NCBI GenBank assembly: GCA_949130485.1
Contig: OX422202.1
Location: forward strand, 1,138,501 to 1,202,500
DNA: 64,000 nt
Origin: Agelas oroides
Lineage: Eukaryota > Porifera > Demospongiae > Agelasida > Agelasidae
Direction: 5' to 3'
The translations under genes and the position numbers were made by a program. Each line of letters begins with the position of its first letter. Position 1 is the first letter of the stretch. The notes under the pieces are model-generated. The model did not search any database. It was not told where the DNA came from and saw nothing but the letters and a program-made list of their open reading frames with translations. Below are positions 36,145 through 53,810 of this stretch, in pieces.

Positions 36145-36609
36145 TTTTACCTGATTTTCAATTACGTACAGGCGTATTCTACTAGTGCATTCTTCCAGCA
36201 TTATTGATTGCCCCTATTGTTATTTTTGTATTGTCATTTGCAAATTTTCAGAATTATCATAAAACTGTGCAGCTAGTTGCTCCTCTTCCCTCTTCCCCAC
36301 CTAGTCTCATTCCCAGACTACACCCTACCAGTTGCCGCCCCAAACCAAGTCCCACTTGCCCCCAGCCCATCCTCCTCCTCAGTATGGCATGGGAACAAAC
36401 CTATGTACTAGCCTGAAAACAAGGATATATTTGGGTCAGCTGTGACCCCAATTTACATACCCACGTCTGTGTGCACCTAACAGCACTGTGAACCTAATGT
36501 TCATGAGTGCATGATGATGTCATTTTTTATTGTGGTGGGGAGAGGAAAAAAGGACATTATCATGCACTCTTGGTTGATAGGTTTGATGTAGACATGTAGA
36601 TATGGAGCA

Positions 36610-36685
36610 GCCTCGTTCCCAGGCCACTCCCAGATTTTATCTCACAGCTGTGGATAAAATCTGGGAGTGGCCTGGGAACGAGGCT
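36610..36685. mobile_element. Foldback element, intact here and halved in unit A
   Basis: GCCTCGTTCCCAGGCCACTC...GAGTGGCCTGGGAACGAGGC forms a hairpin. Unit A keeps only the left half at about 3977-4015. A further right-half fragment lies at about 44219-44250. Confidence 0.75.
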
Positions 36686-36805
36686 GCCCTAAACGTGCAG
36701 AGAAAACTAAGACTTAGTTTAAACAAGTATTAAAAAATGTTTCATACAAAAATGCTGGAGAGTGTTCCAACTATATACAGCACATGACTGTTCCTCTACA
36801 AGGAA

Positions 36806-37090
36806 GCCATGGCTACAGATAACCTAGCTCAGCCATCCACGTCTACGACCAGGAGAAGAATGCATGGAAAAAGGTGGGAGACTTACCTACTGATTGAGAA
36901 AATTGTGTGTGCTATTTGTTACAGAACGGAGAGATCCTTGTTACTGGAGGAGCAGATCGTAATGGCTTCTTCACTAGCTGAATGGACGTGGCACAGCTGT
37001 CTATTCAGTGATAGTGATGGTGGTAGAGTGCTCCAGTGGGGCTTCGGGGAGGGTGCATCACTGGGGGGCGGCTTGCCAGTTTGTGTAAGA
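36806..37090. pseudogene. Rearranged Kelch-gene relic between dynein and kinase genes
   Basis: 36826-36985 matches the last Kelch repeat in plus orientation (a 'CYRTERSLLLEEQ' block is in the shadow frame of the intact genes). 37013-37090 matches an upstream part in minus orientation ('LTQTGKPP...' region). An inversion has therefore occurred inside the relic. Unit A has its relic in inverted orientation at 4150-4452. Confidence 0.6.
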
Positions 37091-37094
37091 ACAT

Positions 37095-37150
<56 letters not shown>
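37095..37150. repeat. (AC)n microsatellite
   Basis: About 28 AC units between the Kelch relic and the kinase-gene 5' flank; absent from unit A. Confidence 0.9.
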
Positions 37151-37152
<2 letters not shown>

Positions 37153-37417
37153 TTCCCAAGCTCAAGTTGGTAACAGATAACCTTCTCTTCACTGTTTAGA
37201 GTACTCATGCTTTTGTCCCCATGACGGTGCCTTTCCTCTATAAGAATGGAGGATATTTTCTCATGTCACCAGCTAGCTGCATGCTAGCTGACAAAACTGA
37301 GCAATCCAACCTTGAGAGATCTCTATAGAAATTCATTTGAGAGCAATTATAATTTGTGAGCACGCTGTTATGAGCCCCGCCCACTTTTCCTCCCCCCGAC
37401 TTCCCGACGTAGCCAAG

Positions 37418-40400
37418 ATGGCAGGTACCGGTAGGAGGCGAACTTTCCAAAATAACCCTGAACTCCAACGTTTTGTGCTCCCAAGAGTGCGCTCCACGGG
37501 TAGACAGCTTGGCGTGGGCTCCTACGGCAGCGTGGAGGAGGTGGAAGTGAACGGGTTGGTGTGCGCGGGCAAGCGGCTACACGAGGCACTTCTGGAGCAA
37601 GGCAACGCGGGCGTGGCCGAGATCTCGCGCAAATACCTGTTGGAGTGCCAGGTAAACCAGCAGAACTGCTGTAGAGAAGGGGAGTGCTTCCACCAACGAA
37701 TTTCCTTTAAAGAAAGGTACATGTTTTATTTGGTGCCACTGCAGGTAATGGCAGAGATGCGGCACCCGCACATTGTGCAGTTCCTGGGACTGTGTTTCCT
37801 GGAAGGGTCAGCACTTCCGGTGCTGGTGATGGAGCGACTTGACAACAGCCTGGATAACCTGCTGGAAACTTCTCCTGGCCTCCCCCTTGCCCTCAAGCAA
37901 TCGCTGCTGACAGATGTGGCACGGGGTCTCCTCTACCTGCACACCCATGACCCTCCTGTTGTTCACCGTGATTTATCCGCCCGGAATGTACTCCTTACAT
38001 CATCACTGGTGGCCAAGATCAGTGACCTTGGAAACGCTCGTATTGTGAACCTGCAGCCAGGCCAGCTGGCCAGGACCCTCACTCGTGTACCAGGAACACA
38101 TGTGTATATGCCACCTGAATCATTTGATCAGCACTCACGATACGGTCCCCGGCTGGACATCTTCTCATTTGGCCACCTTGCACTCTTCACCCTCACACAG
38201 GTCAGAAGGATTGAGGGTGATGGCAAAGCAGATAAGGATAACAGTTGTGATCCTTACTAGGAAATGTACTGGGTGTACTGATAACCACAAGGTGGTGGAT
38301 AGCAGGGATTTGTAGTTATTCATAGTATTGTGCATTCCTGTGTACACCACACCATGTTATGTGCTGTCAGTGAAATATTACTCAAATAACCACATAGTGT
38401 ATTTACACTGAACCTTTTTACCCCCCTCAGGTATTCCCAGGTGCCCTCCTCCCCCACACCTACCCAGACCCTGACAATCCAGGACGCCTCTGTGGTCGCT
38501 CTGAGGTGGAGCGTCGGAGGGACTACATCCAGTCACTTCATGAGCAGCTGGGTGAGCAACACCCTCTTTTGGAGCTGGTGTGCCAGTGTCTACACAACAC
38601 CCCAGCCCAACGGCCCTCTGCTGAGGAGCTGCTGCAACAGTTGGAGGCAGTGAGGCCCCAGATTAGGGGAACATACGGCAGCCAGCAGGTGAAGGTGGAA
38701 ATGGCAAAATTGCAGGTGGCCATGATGAGTGTGCTGGAGACAGGCAGTGAGATAGAGCATCTACGACATGATTTACAGCAAGCACAGGTAAAGGCTTTTT
38801 GTGCATACATCTCTTGAATTTTGTGTCAAAGAAGTATAATTGCAACTATGTACAATATACATAAAAGGAGGACAGAGAAAGGCTGCAGGCAGAGGTGGAG
38901 GCTAAGAATACTCAACTCCAGCAGAAGGATGGTGAAATTCGGCAGAAAGATACCCAACTGCAGCAGAAGGATACCCAACTGCAGCAGCAGGATGCCCAAC
39001 TCCAGCAGAAGGATACTCAACTCCAGCATAAGGATGGTCAAATTCAGCGACAAGCCACAGAACTTCGAGAGAGGGCTCTTCAACTCAACAGGCAACAGAG
39101 AGAACTACAGACACTGAGAGTAAGGAAATAGATATTCTATACTGTATAGGAAAGATAATGACTCCATCCATCCATGCTCTGGTTGTTAGGAGGACAAAGG
39201 AAGGCTGCAGGAAGAGGTGGACGCTAAGGCTGCTGAGATTGACAGGCAACAGAGAGAACTACAGACACTGAAAGTAAGGAAATAGATATTCTACTGTAGG
39301 AAAGATAATGACTCCATCCATCCATGCTCTGGTTGTTAGGAGGACAAAGGAAGGCTGCAGGCAGAGGTGGAAGCTAAGGCTGCTGAGATTGACAGGCAAC
39401 AGAGAGAACTACAGACACTGAGAGTAAGGAAATAGATATTCTACTGTAGGAAAGATAATGACTCCATCCATCCATGCTCTGGTTGTTAGGAGGACAAAGG
39501 AAGGCTGCAGGCAGAGGTGGAGGCTAAGGGTGCTGAGATTGGCAGGCAACAGAGAGAACTGCAAACAATGAGGGTAGGGAACTGTCAATTACTGCTACAG
39601 TTTGATTTGTAAGTTCGATAGTAATGGCTGCCTCTAGATCTGTTATATAGATATGTAACTTCAGTAAGGGCAAGTGGCAGTGGATGTTTATTTTGTGCAA
39701 AAATAGCTGGCAAATCAGCTGCTGTGCATGCATCAGTGCTATGCACAGACTTGTAGCATATGTTTACTGTACACTATGTCAGTGTACAGTGGATTGTAAT
39801 TAGTTTGGCTCCACAAAGTCTGAGTCTGCAGACACAAAAAGCGCAATTTTGGCAGCTGCTCTGAATGTAAAAGTTTTGAAACTAGCTACTAGTTTGTGTT
39901 TACCTAGAGCTCTCACTGCAGCTCTTACTCTTTAGACTTGTGTAGTTTATTTAAGCCTAGTCACTGCTAGAGAATTGTCTGAAGGCTAGTTGCTAGCCTA
40001 AAACAAGGTGAGTCAAATTTTGTCAGTATGCAACCCTAGCTAGTTGGATAGCTCCATGTACAGCTGCCAAAATTATTGCATGGTTTTGAAGAAAATTTGC
40101 TAGCTGTCATACAGACAGTTGAATAGTTGCTATAGGAAATTGAAAATGGAGCTTGCAAAAGTTATGTGGAGCTACTAACTACAATGGGAAACCATACTGT
40201 CATTTTAGTATGGTATCACAGAAATGGTGGGCACCCCAGAACATTTGCCTCTTTCAGTTGCTGCAATTTTGCCTCTTCTAATACAAACAAGCACTAGTAG
40301 CACCTGTTGCTGGAGAAAAATATGTATATACAGCTGTTTATAGTGCAAATACTCTTTGCCCACTAATTTCTAAGATGTCATACTATAGCAACGGCTACTA

Positions 40401-41553
40401 CCGAGGGTGTATCAGGCTGCCGAAGGCAGTGAGAGGACATGCACAATTAAATTCAGCTGTGAAAGAAAGCAGAATCCTAAAAATAGTGTGAAAAAATTAT
40501 AATTATATGCCCTCTCTCTGCTATGGCCGATACACTCTTGTTATTACATAATACATGTAACAGAAAATGGTGTGCCGAAGCTCTGGGCATGTGCTGGTGG
40601 TTAATTTTTAATTAGCGTCCACTTTAGGACACGCTATGAAGTAATAAACTTGTTTTATATTTCAGACGCACCCCCTCAGTGAGCTAACATGGAGGAGGCT
40701 GCCAGACATGCCAAGAGTAATGGACTACCCACAGTCAGTAACAATTGAAGGCATCTTGTATGTCTATCACAGAGGACTCTACAGTGGCAGAGACATACTC
40801 AGATATGACCTCCTCACTCAACAGTGGTGTGAACCAGTACACTATCAATACTACTACTGTGGCATGACAACAGTAAGTAGCCAGCTAGTGATGGTTGGTG
40901 GTCGTGATGCGTCCACTTACCCTCACAAGACAACCAACACACTAGGAGTCTACGCTCCCTCAGAGAAGAGATGGAAACAACCCTACCCTCCAATGAACAC
41001 ACCTCGTCACTACCCAGCTGTATCCACTTACCACCAACGTCTGGTGGTGGCAGGTGGGCGTGATGATAGTTTGACTGACATAGCTACAGTTGAAACCCTA
41101 GACACCTCTGTCAGCCATCGTCAGTGGCTCTCTGCCGTACCACTCCCCGTGAGCTGCCGTCTAATGTCAGCCGCCATTACACACGGTACGTTGTACCTAC
41201 TAGGAGGTTCGCTGGGCAAGCAAGTACTCAGCGTGTCTCTCCCAGCCCTTACACAAACTGACAAGCCACCCGCACAGTGGCGCACACTCGCCGACGCCCC
41301 ACTGGAGAGCTCTACCGCCATCGCTGTCCATGGAGCTCTGTTGGCAGTGGGAGGAAGCCATGGCCGACAAAGAAGCTCAGCCATTCACGTCTACGACCAA
41401 GAGAAGAACGCGTGGAACAAGATGGGGGACTTCCCTACTGAAAGACAAGATTGTGCGTGCTGTCTGTTACCGAGCGGAGAGATCCTTGTTGCTGGAGGAG
41501 CAGATCCCAATGGCTGGACTAGCCGAATGGACGTAGCAGCTGTAAAAGACTAA
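37418..41553 (+). CDS. Kinase / coiled-coil / Kelch-repeat fusion protein, unit B
   Basis: Eight phase-0 exons: 37418-37651, 37745-38200, 38431-38787, 38868-39119, 39190-39273, 39340-39423, 39490-39573 and 40666-41553, together 812 aa. Kinase motifs: 'GVGSYGSV', lysine in 'CAGKRL', 'HRDLSARNVLL', 'SDLGNA' for DFG, 'PPES' for APE. The coiled coil follows, with three 84-bp exons where unit A has one. The last exon gives about five Kelch repeats ending AAVKD-TAA. No disabling change is seen, so this is the reference copy. The role is inferred as a cytoplasmic signalling kinase with a propeller for substrate or partner binding and a coiled coil for oligomerisation; the substrate is unknown. The first intron (93 bases) has no stop and keeps frame, so its retention would add 31 residues. 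Confidence 0.88.
39125..39573 (+). repeat. Tandem exon duplication: 150-bp intron-plus-exon unit, three copies
   Basis: Exons at 39190, 39340 and 39490 (84 bp each) lie in near-identical 150-bp units that include the intron block GATAATGACTCCATCCATCCATGCTCTGG. Unit A has a single copy at 6710-6793. Confidence 0.92.
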
Positions 41554-42045
41554 CCGTTGTGTTGTAATCTCGTTCCCAGGCTACCTTAGCTGGTCTGGGA
41601 ACGAGGCTTTTTCTGATCTTCATTTTTGTACTCTGACCTTGTTTTTTGTTTTTTTTGCCAATCTGATCTTTGTCATGCGTGCGCTGTTCAGCGGTCGATC
41701 GAGCAGATCTTCGTTTAGATCTGTGACAGTGAACTAATACCTGCATGTTGCTGACTGTCAGGAAATAATCAGCTTTGAAGCAGAAGGCCACGTGAGTGTT
41801 AGTCTAGCAGGCCAGACCGTTTCCTTCCCTCCGCGTGCCGATACTGAAAGCGATCGGTGCTGCGGGACGGAAAGGGTCTGGCTTGCGAGACTACGTGAGT
41901 ATGTGCATAGACGTATAATTTATCTCGCAAGCCGGTGCCGAACCCACTTCCGCATGGGGTAAGCATCACACAATCCCTTTGCACAGGGCATGTTTCATTG
42001 TCCTCGCCCCTTCCTCTCTTTGTGAGGGGTGTGCCTGCGCCCATA
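41554..42045. other. Shared 3' flank of unit B, including the foldback at 41800-41893
   Basis: Matches unit A flank pieces at 9000-9076, 14005-14316 and 18700-18848, separated there by the LINE and the 4374-bp transposon. It provides the empty sites used to define those insertions. Similarity stops at about 42045. Confidence 0.8.
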
Positions 42046-42060
42046 GATAGTGGAGTGGGA

Positions 42061-42490
42061 ACCATTCAGAAAGGAAATCATCCAAATTGGGTAGATTACT
42101 GCAAAAATCTGTACTATATAGGGCTATAAATTGTAGAAACCATCCAAATTGGGTAGAATACTGCAAAAATCTGTACTATATAGGGCTAAAAATTGTAGAA
42201 ACCATCCAAATTGGGTAGATTACTGCAAAAATCTGTACTATATAGGGCTAAAAATTGTAGAAACCATCCAAATTGGGTAGATTACTGCAAAAATCTGTAC
42301 TATATAGGGCTAAAAATTGTAGAAACCATCCAAATTGGGTAGATTACTGCAAAAATCTGTACTATATAGGGCTAAAAATTGTAGAAACCATCCAAATTGG
42401 GTAGATTACTGCAAAAATCTGTACTATATAGGGCAAAAAAATGTAGAAATCATCCAAATTGGGTAGATTACTGCAAAAATCTGTACCTAT
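42061..42490. repeat. 61-bp tandem array, about seven copies
   Basis: Unit begins AACCATCCAAATTGGGTAGA and includes CTGTACTATATAGGGCTA; nearly identical between copies. It starts at the end of the duplicated segment. Confidence 0.92.
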
Positions 42491-42592
42491 ATATTGTTGG
42501 AAACCAGGAGGAGAAAGGAACCAAATCTGGTATAAAATTGACTTTTTTTCTCCCAAATCTGGCTCCCGTACATACCTGAAATGTGACTATAA

Positions 42593-42830
42593 TTACAAAA
42601 TCTGCTCGAGTTTACATTTAAAGCTATAATATGGGGTACTTTGTACAACATCTAGAGGTAGAGTATTCCATAGAAAGGGAGCATTCACGAAAAATGAGTG
42701 TCTAAAGGTATCTACTCTTGACTGTATGTAATTTATACAAAAGTGATGACATCTGGTTACAGTACTGTTAAAAGACAGGAAGTCTTCAAAAACCAAACAA
42801 TCAAGATGATTTTGTATATCTAGTTAGGCC
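42593..42830 (-). pseudogene. LINE reverse-transcriptase C-terminal fragment
   Basis: The minus-strand frame includes 'FRHSFFVNAPFLWNTLPLDV' and ends soon after an 'FKCKL' block. This pattern (R-x-S-F-F ... W-N-x-L-P ... F-K-x-x-L) is typical of LINE polyprotein ends. No other part of an element is seen nearby. Confidence 0.6.
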
Positions 42831-43586
42831 AGGTGAGGACTCATTGTGAGCCATGATATCGTGAAATCAGCACTCCCTATATCAATCACCTGGCTCTCAT
42901 ACATGTGTACATGTTGCACATAGAATGAGATGTTTAATGAATTAAGGGAAGGAGGGACGCGGGAAGGAAACATGGAATGAGGAGGTGAAGGAGGGGAACG
43001 GGAGGGGATTGAGCAAGGGAGGCCACATTCTGTTACTCGAAAGCTCACTTCTGCATGAGCACTGTGCCACCACCTGCCATATTACATCATTGCTAATGAC
43101 ATCAGCAACATACCTTGACTGGAACGACCGTGATGTCACAGATGTATCTCAATCACCGACTGCATGCGGACAACAGCTCACTCAATGTCCTGGTCAATCA
43201 GGTCAGTCCTGTGATAAACCAGTCAAACCAGGTAATTACAGCATCTGGTAGCCACTAGGACAGCAGCAGAGCATCCCATTTTACTATGATGAGTTGTGAG
43301 AAAGTGCTAGCATCTCAGGCTCTCCCTTCGGAGGGGGAGGAGAGGGAGGAGAGGGTAACTGGAACATGTTCAGTGAGGAAGGGGTGAAGGGAGCCATCAT
43401 TTGTGTCATCAGGTACACCACAGAGAAGAGAGACGGCAAGACCCTGGAGACACTCCTCCTGACCTTGAGGAGGAGTGAAAGTGGGGAGGGGGAAAGAGAG
43501 AGGAGGGGTGAGGAAAGCCGAAGGGGGAGGAGGGGTGTGAGGGAGAAGGGTGCAACTGGTAGTTTAAGCAATACATGTACTTGTAG
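42831..43586. other. Intergenic stretch with possible coding scraps
   Basis: A 60-bp open block at 43141-43200 between an AG and a GT, and a frame near 43366 containing 'MFSEEGVKGAIICVIR', look coding-like. I recognise neither and they could be chance or remnants. Confidence 0.25.
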
Positions 43587-43739
43587 TAGCCTCGGTCCCA
43601 GGCCTCCCCCGTTTTACCTTCTGTTTGCGTTCACAATAATACATGGGAGCGGAAGGCCGGAAAAACCGGCCTTCCGCTCCCATGTATTATTGTGAACGCA
43701 AACGGAAGGTAAAACGGGGGAGGCCTGGGACCGAGGCTA
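43587..43739. mobile_element. TAG...CTA foldback, 153-bp near-perfect hairpin, 9-bp TSD
   Basis: Arms of about 73 bp pair from TAGCCTCGGTCCCAGGCC to GGCCTGGGACCGAGGCTA with a tiny GGAAAAACC loop. TSD TACTTGTAG lies at 43578-43586 and 43740-43748. High arm identity suggests a recent insertion. Confidence 0.92.
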
Positions 43740-43764
43740 TACTTGTAGATGGTTGCTATTGTCT

Positions 43765-43935
43765 CACATGAACCTCTTCCTCTGATCACATGAACCTCCT
43801 CCTCTGCTTACATGACCTCCTCCTCTGATCACATGACCTCCTCCTCTGCTCACATGAACCTCCTCCTCTGATCACATGACCTCTTCTGATCACATGACCT
43901 CCTCCTCTGATCACATGACCTCTCCTGCTCACATG
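43765..43935. repeat. About 20-bp tandem repeat
   Basis: Unit CCTCCTCCTCTGATCACATGA with variants, about eight copies. Confidence 0.85.
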
Positions 43936-43939
43936 ATCC

Positions 43940-44624
43940 TTCTCTCTCTGTAGTATTGACCACATCACCATTCCTTCCTGCCGAGGCAATGGAGTGTTGT
44001 GACCTGTGTATTAAGTGTTTGACTGCTGGTTTGAGAGTGGGAAGGAGTCCGCCGTAGCTGCTGGCAAAACACCTAGGCAAACTTTACTATTGCTGTACTG
44101 GCTGCATATTGCATGGGCACATTGCCATCATTATGAAACCGAGTCCACCATTTCTGGTCCGTGATGTATAATGGTACCAGACCTTAACCAGCTTCTAGCG
44201 ATTTTTCTCCACAGCTGCGAGATAAAATCTGGGAGTGGCCTGGGAATAAGGTGTGTGTTCCACAACTCAGTCCCAAACGCTTTCCTTAAGCACCCGAATT
44301 ATGGGACTGAAGTTACACTCCCCGGCTAGAGTTGGTGGCTCCTGGTCCAGGAAAGTCCTCTGTAACCAACTTGAAATGTTTCCTGACGTTTTGACCCAGC
44401 CCTTTGTGATCAGGACAAAGGGAAGATATTTATATAGCCATGCACGATCGACTAAGGATCATCGATACACGGATACACATCACTGGAGACCAATGTATTC
44501 AGATGAAAGGCTTTTGATTTCAAGTTGGTCACAGAGAACCATTTTTCTAAACAAACATTCCATAATACACAACCGGTAACCATAGCAACAATGATGTATA
44601 TGTAAACAATAGTTGACTAGACTC
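43940..44624. other. Intergenic sequence downstream of the mannosidase
   Basis: Contains a foldback half at about 44219-44250. No supported gene. Confidence 0.4.
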
Positions 44625-50946
<6,322 letters not shown>

Positions 50947-51081
50947 CTGTGTGTGTGTGTGTGTGTGTGCATGTGGTGAGGATGTGTGGTGAGGGTGTGC
51001 ATGTGTGTGTGTGGTGGGGTGTGTATGTGGTGAGAGAGTGTACATGTGGTGAGGCAACCAATTTCCTTTTCCACAACGCTG

Positions 51082-51268
51082 TATACCGTAGATCGGGAAA
51101 TTTTTGACGTTCAAGTTTTCGTCGGGGTGCTGGAGCAATGAATTTTTAACGCGAGAAAATATGTATATCTGCTACATTGCAGAACCGCCAAGCAACGAAA
51201 TGTTTTTAACGTGAAAATTTAAAATGCAGATCATTTTTACCGGAAAATTTCTCGATCTACAGTATACA
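51082..51268. mobile_element. Putative MITE, inverted termini GTATACCGTAGATCG
   Basis: GTATACCGTAGATCGGGAAA at the left pairs imperfectly with AAATTTCTCGATCTACAGTATAC at the right. No ORF. Confidence 0.65.
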
Positions 51269-51624
51269 CTGTTAATGACTACCAAAACTCTTCCATAGTG
51301 TGCACAATGAACTTCAAGTCTGAACCCTTGATCCGGGGACATTCATTTCATCAATACATTTTATTACAAAGTTCATTGAGTGGTATGGACGAGCCTCACA
51401 GTATCACATGTTTGGCACGCTTGAAAGGATTGTAACCAGCTTTTTGAGGTGGTATTAGTGGGCCCCTTTGTCCCTGACTGGCAAGGTGGTGAAGTACACC
51501 TGTGAAGGTATGTACATCATCTGCCTGGTCCAGACCCAAAACCAACCCCGGAGCGGATCACTTTGCCCATTTACACTGTTTACATTTACTCATAGCAACA
51601 GGTTTTGTAAACAAAAAGGACAGC

Positions 51625-51840
51625 TATAGTAGGATGCCATTTATCCGAACTTCAGTTATCTGAATCTTCACTTAATATCCCAACCCCCATAATAATGATA
51701 TTCATAGATATTTCACTGTGCATTAAATGGAAAGTACTCCGCTTTGTATACAAAGAGTATTGTTTCACTTATCCAAACATTTCACTTATCCAAACACCCC
51801 TTGGTCCTAGCGTGTTTGGATAAGTGACTTCCTACTGTAC
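51625..51840. mobile_element. Putative pogo/Tigger-type MITE
   Basis: Termini TAGTAGGATGCCATTTATCCG and GGATAAGTGACTTCCTACTGTA are imperfect inverted repeats rich in the (T)TATCCGAA-type motif common to Tigger-like elements. No transposase frame. Confidence 0.5.
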
Positions 51841-52486
51841 CTGAGAGGGCTGGGAACGAGACCACATGTACATACAACCCTGTATGGCTAGAAACAGCTG
51901 TCAAAAAGTCTGTCTCTTGGAGTGACACACGAATTGAGTTGTTATTAAAAAAAAAAAGCCTGTCAGCTAAAGTAGACCTAAAAAGGTTTGGCTGTTCTTT
52001 GAGTGACAAAACTAATCTTTTGGTATGTTGTACACAATGTACACTTTCGTTTCACTTTCTGTAACAAGCGTATTTGTGACCACTGTACAACATGCTGGAA
52101 TGAGGTTTGGTATTAAACTATGGGCTAGCGTTTTCACTACAAAACCTTCAGATAGCTATTACAAGCACTCCAAAAGTGTTAATAGCGGCAGCTGTTTTGG
52201 AAGTCCCCTTGCACCTTGTTTGTTGCAGCCCTATGGGCAGGACCTTATGAAGGATGCTTCATGATGACGCTCATAAGCTCAAAGGTATGCCATTCTGATT
52301 TGCAAGTGAATCCAAGCCAGTACACATCAAAGCAAGTTACCAAGGTTACAGCAGATGGTATCTGTAATTTAAGCAACTGTTCCAAACATGAGTAGGAAAT
52401 GTATTGTAGGTTAGCTCATTTTCCTACAATGCCATGAGTTAATCCCCTGTTTGACCAAAACATTTACGTGTACCTGAAGTATATAC

Positions 52487-52590
52487 TTTTTCTTTATGCA
52501 TGTTCACAAGCTCTTCCCTAATTTCTGTTGCATAACGTATGTTCCCGGGATCTTCGCAGCTCAAACTTGTGCCGCACAAAGTTCCAGGCT
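52487..52590 (-). CDS. Possible stem exon of the mannosidase gene
   Basis: A minus-strand open block between AG and GT reads 'CEDPGNIRYATEIREEL' and ends 'NMHKEK' in phase 0. It would join directly to the 'MTKHAW' start of the first catalytic exon, as the charged stem does in MAN1A-type enzymes. A similar upstream block ('SCKDPGNVHCG', about 52610-52740) is phase-incompatible as read. No membrane segment was found. Weak support. Confidence 0.3.
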
Positions 52591-52869
52591 CTATCCTAGT
52601 TTTACCCCACAATGAACATTCCCAGGATCTTTGCAGCTTTTGCCTTCACAGCCTCTTGCTGCCCAGTGCACGTCCTCAGGCTTCTTCCCCAGCTCTTGTT
52701 TCCAGCTGAGAAAGAGCCCACGAACAAGGTTAGGGTTTCACGTTGCCAGGAAACATAGCGTTTGATCATAAGTGTCCATAACCACATGGGCGACCACTGA
52801 GTCACTACATGTGCTGTCAGGCAGTAGCTGATTGTGAGGAAGACACACACCACAATGTACAAGCAGTAC

Positions 52870-53810
52870 TGACAGTTCCTTTCACAGCCGTCTCCAAGGA
52901 GTGCACTCGTAAGTTTCTGTACTTACCAGTTGTGACTGTTCATGGACCACGAACTGTTCATGTTGCTTGTAAGTTCGTGTTGCGACACAATTGTTCCCAA
53001 AATGAACCAGGAAGTATTTCAAAAATGAGCTCATTGCCAAACATTGTCCTGTTGTACAAGTGCCCCTCCCTTTGCTAAGCTAAGGCCACTGGGGGTGGGG
53101 GGGGACAGGGTATTGCCCTAACAGCTATATCGATCTGTGAGAAACTAAAGCACTTTCGTGTCTCGGTATATCTATCTTTTGGTTTATGTTTCTAGAGCAC
53201 ACGAGTGTGTACCATAAGATGTATGTTGAAATTCTCACAGAGCCTTACCTTCTTTTTGTGACCCAAGTTGGACATATATTACAAACAAGTGCATGGTGTC
53301 AAAACGTACTTGTAAATATCATGACTAAGTCTTTATGTAACTCGAACCTCATTTACAACCAAATAATTGCAGCCATAGCCCCAAAATAATTACCAGACAG
53401 ACCCTTTTCCCTCTGATTATTCATGCTGGCATTATACAGGCAAACTAGATTTATTGTTTCGCATCATCCACTTACTCGATTTGCATGCGGGCAGGCGGTC
53501 ATTATTCATTACCAGCAAAGACTATGTACGCTCGGCAAATCTACGGCACTACGGCCATTAAAAGTGGGCGTGTCATTGCTTGGAAGGCAATAATGACAGT
53601 TGAGGCGGCAGGTCTCAGAGGAAGCGGGCACTGACGTGAAATAATAAATCTAGTTTGCCTGGCCTTATACGGGCTCTAGTCTGTTGTTACCATAGCAACA
53701 GAAAATCAAACTGGAGTATCATAGCTCGTTGCACTAAAGGCGAAAAACAGTTTTGTGGCTTCTGTAAAAGATGCATCTACTTTGTTGCAAATTTTTAACT
53801 TGTGAGATCA
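52870..53810. other. Intergenic sequence with an inverted-repeat element
   Basis: GGCAAACTAGATTTATT at 53440 pairs with AATAAATCTAGTTTGCC ending at about 53661, a likely 220-bp MITE. No gene seen in the rest. Confidence 0.5.

Noticed and set aside
44253..44579. 108-codon plus-strand frame near the mannosidase 3' end
   Set aside because: No recognisable domain, no paralogue and no splice context; probably chance.
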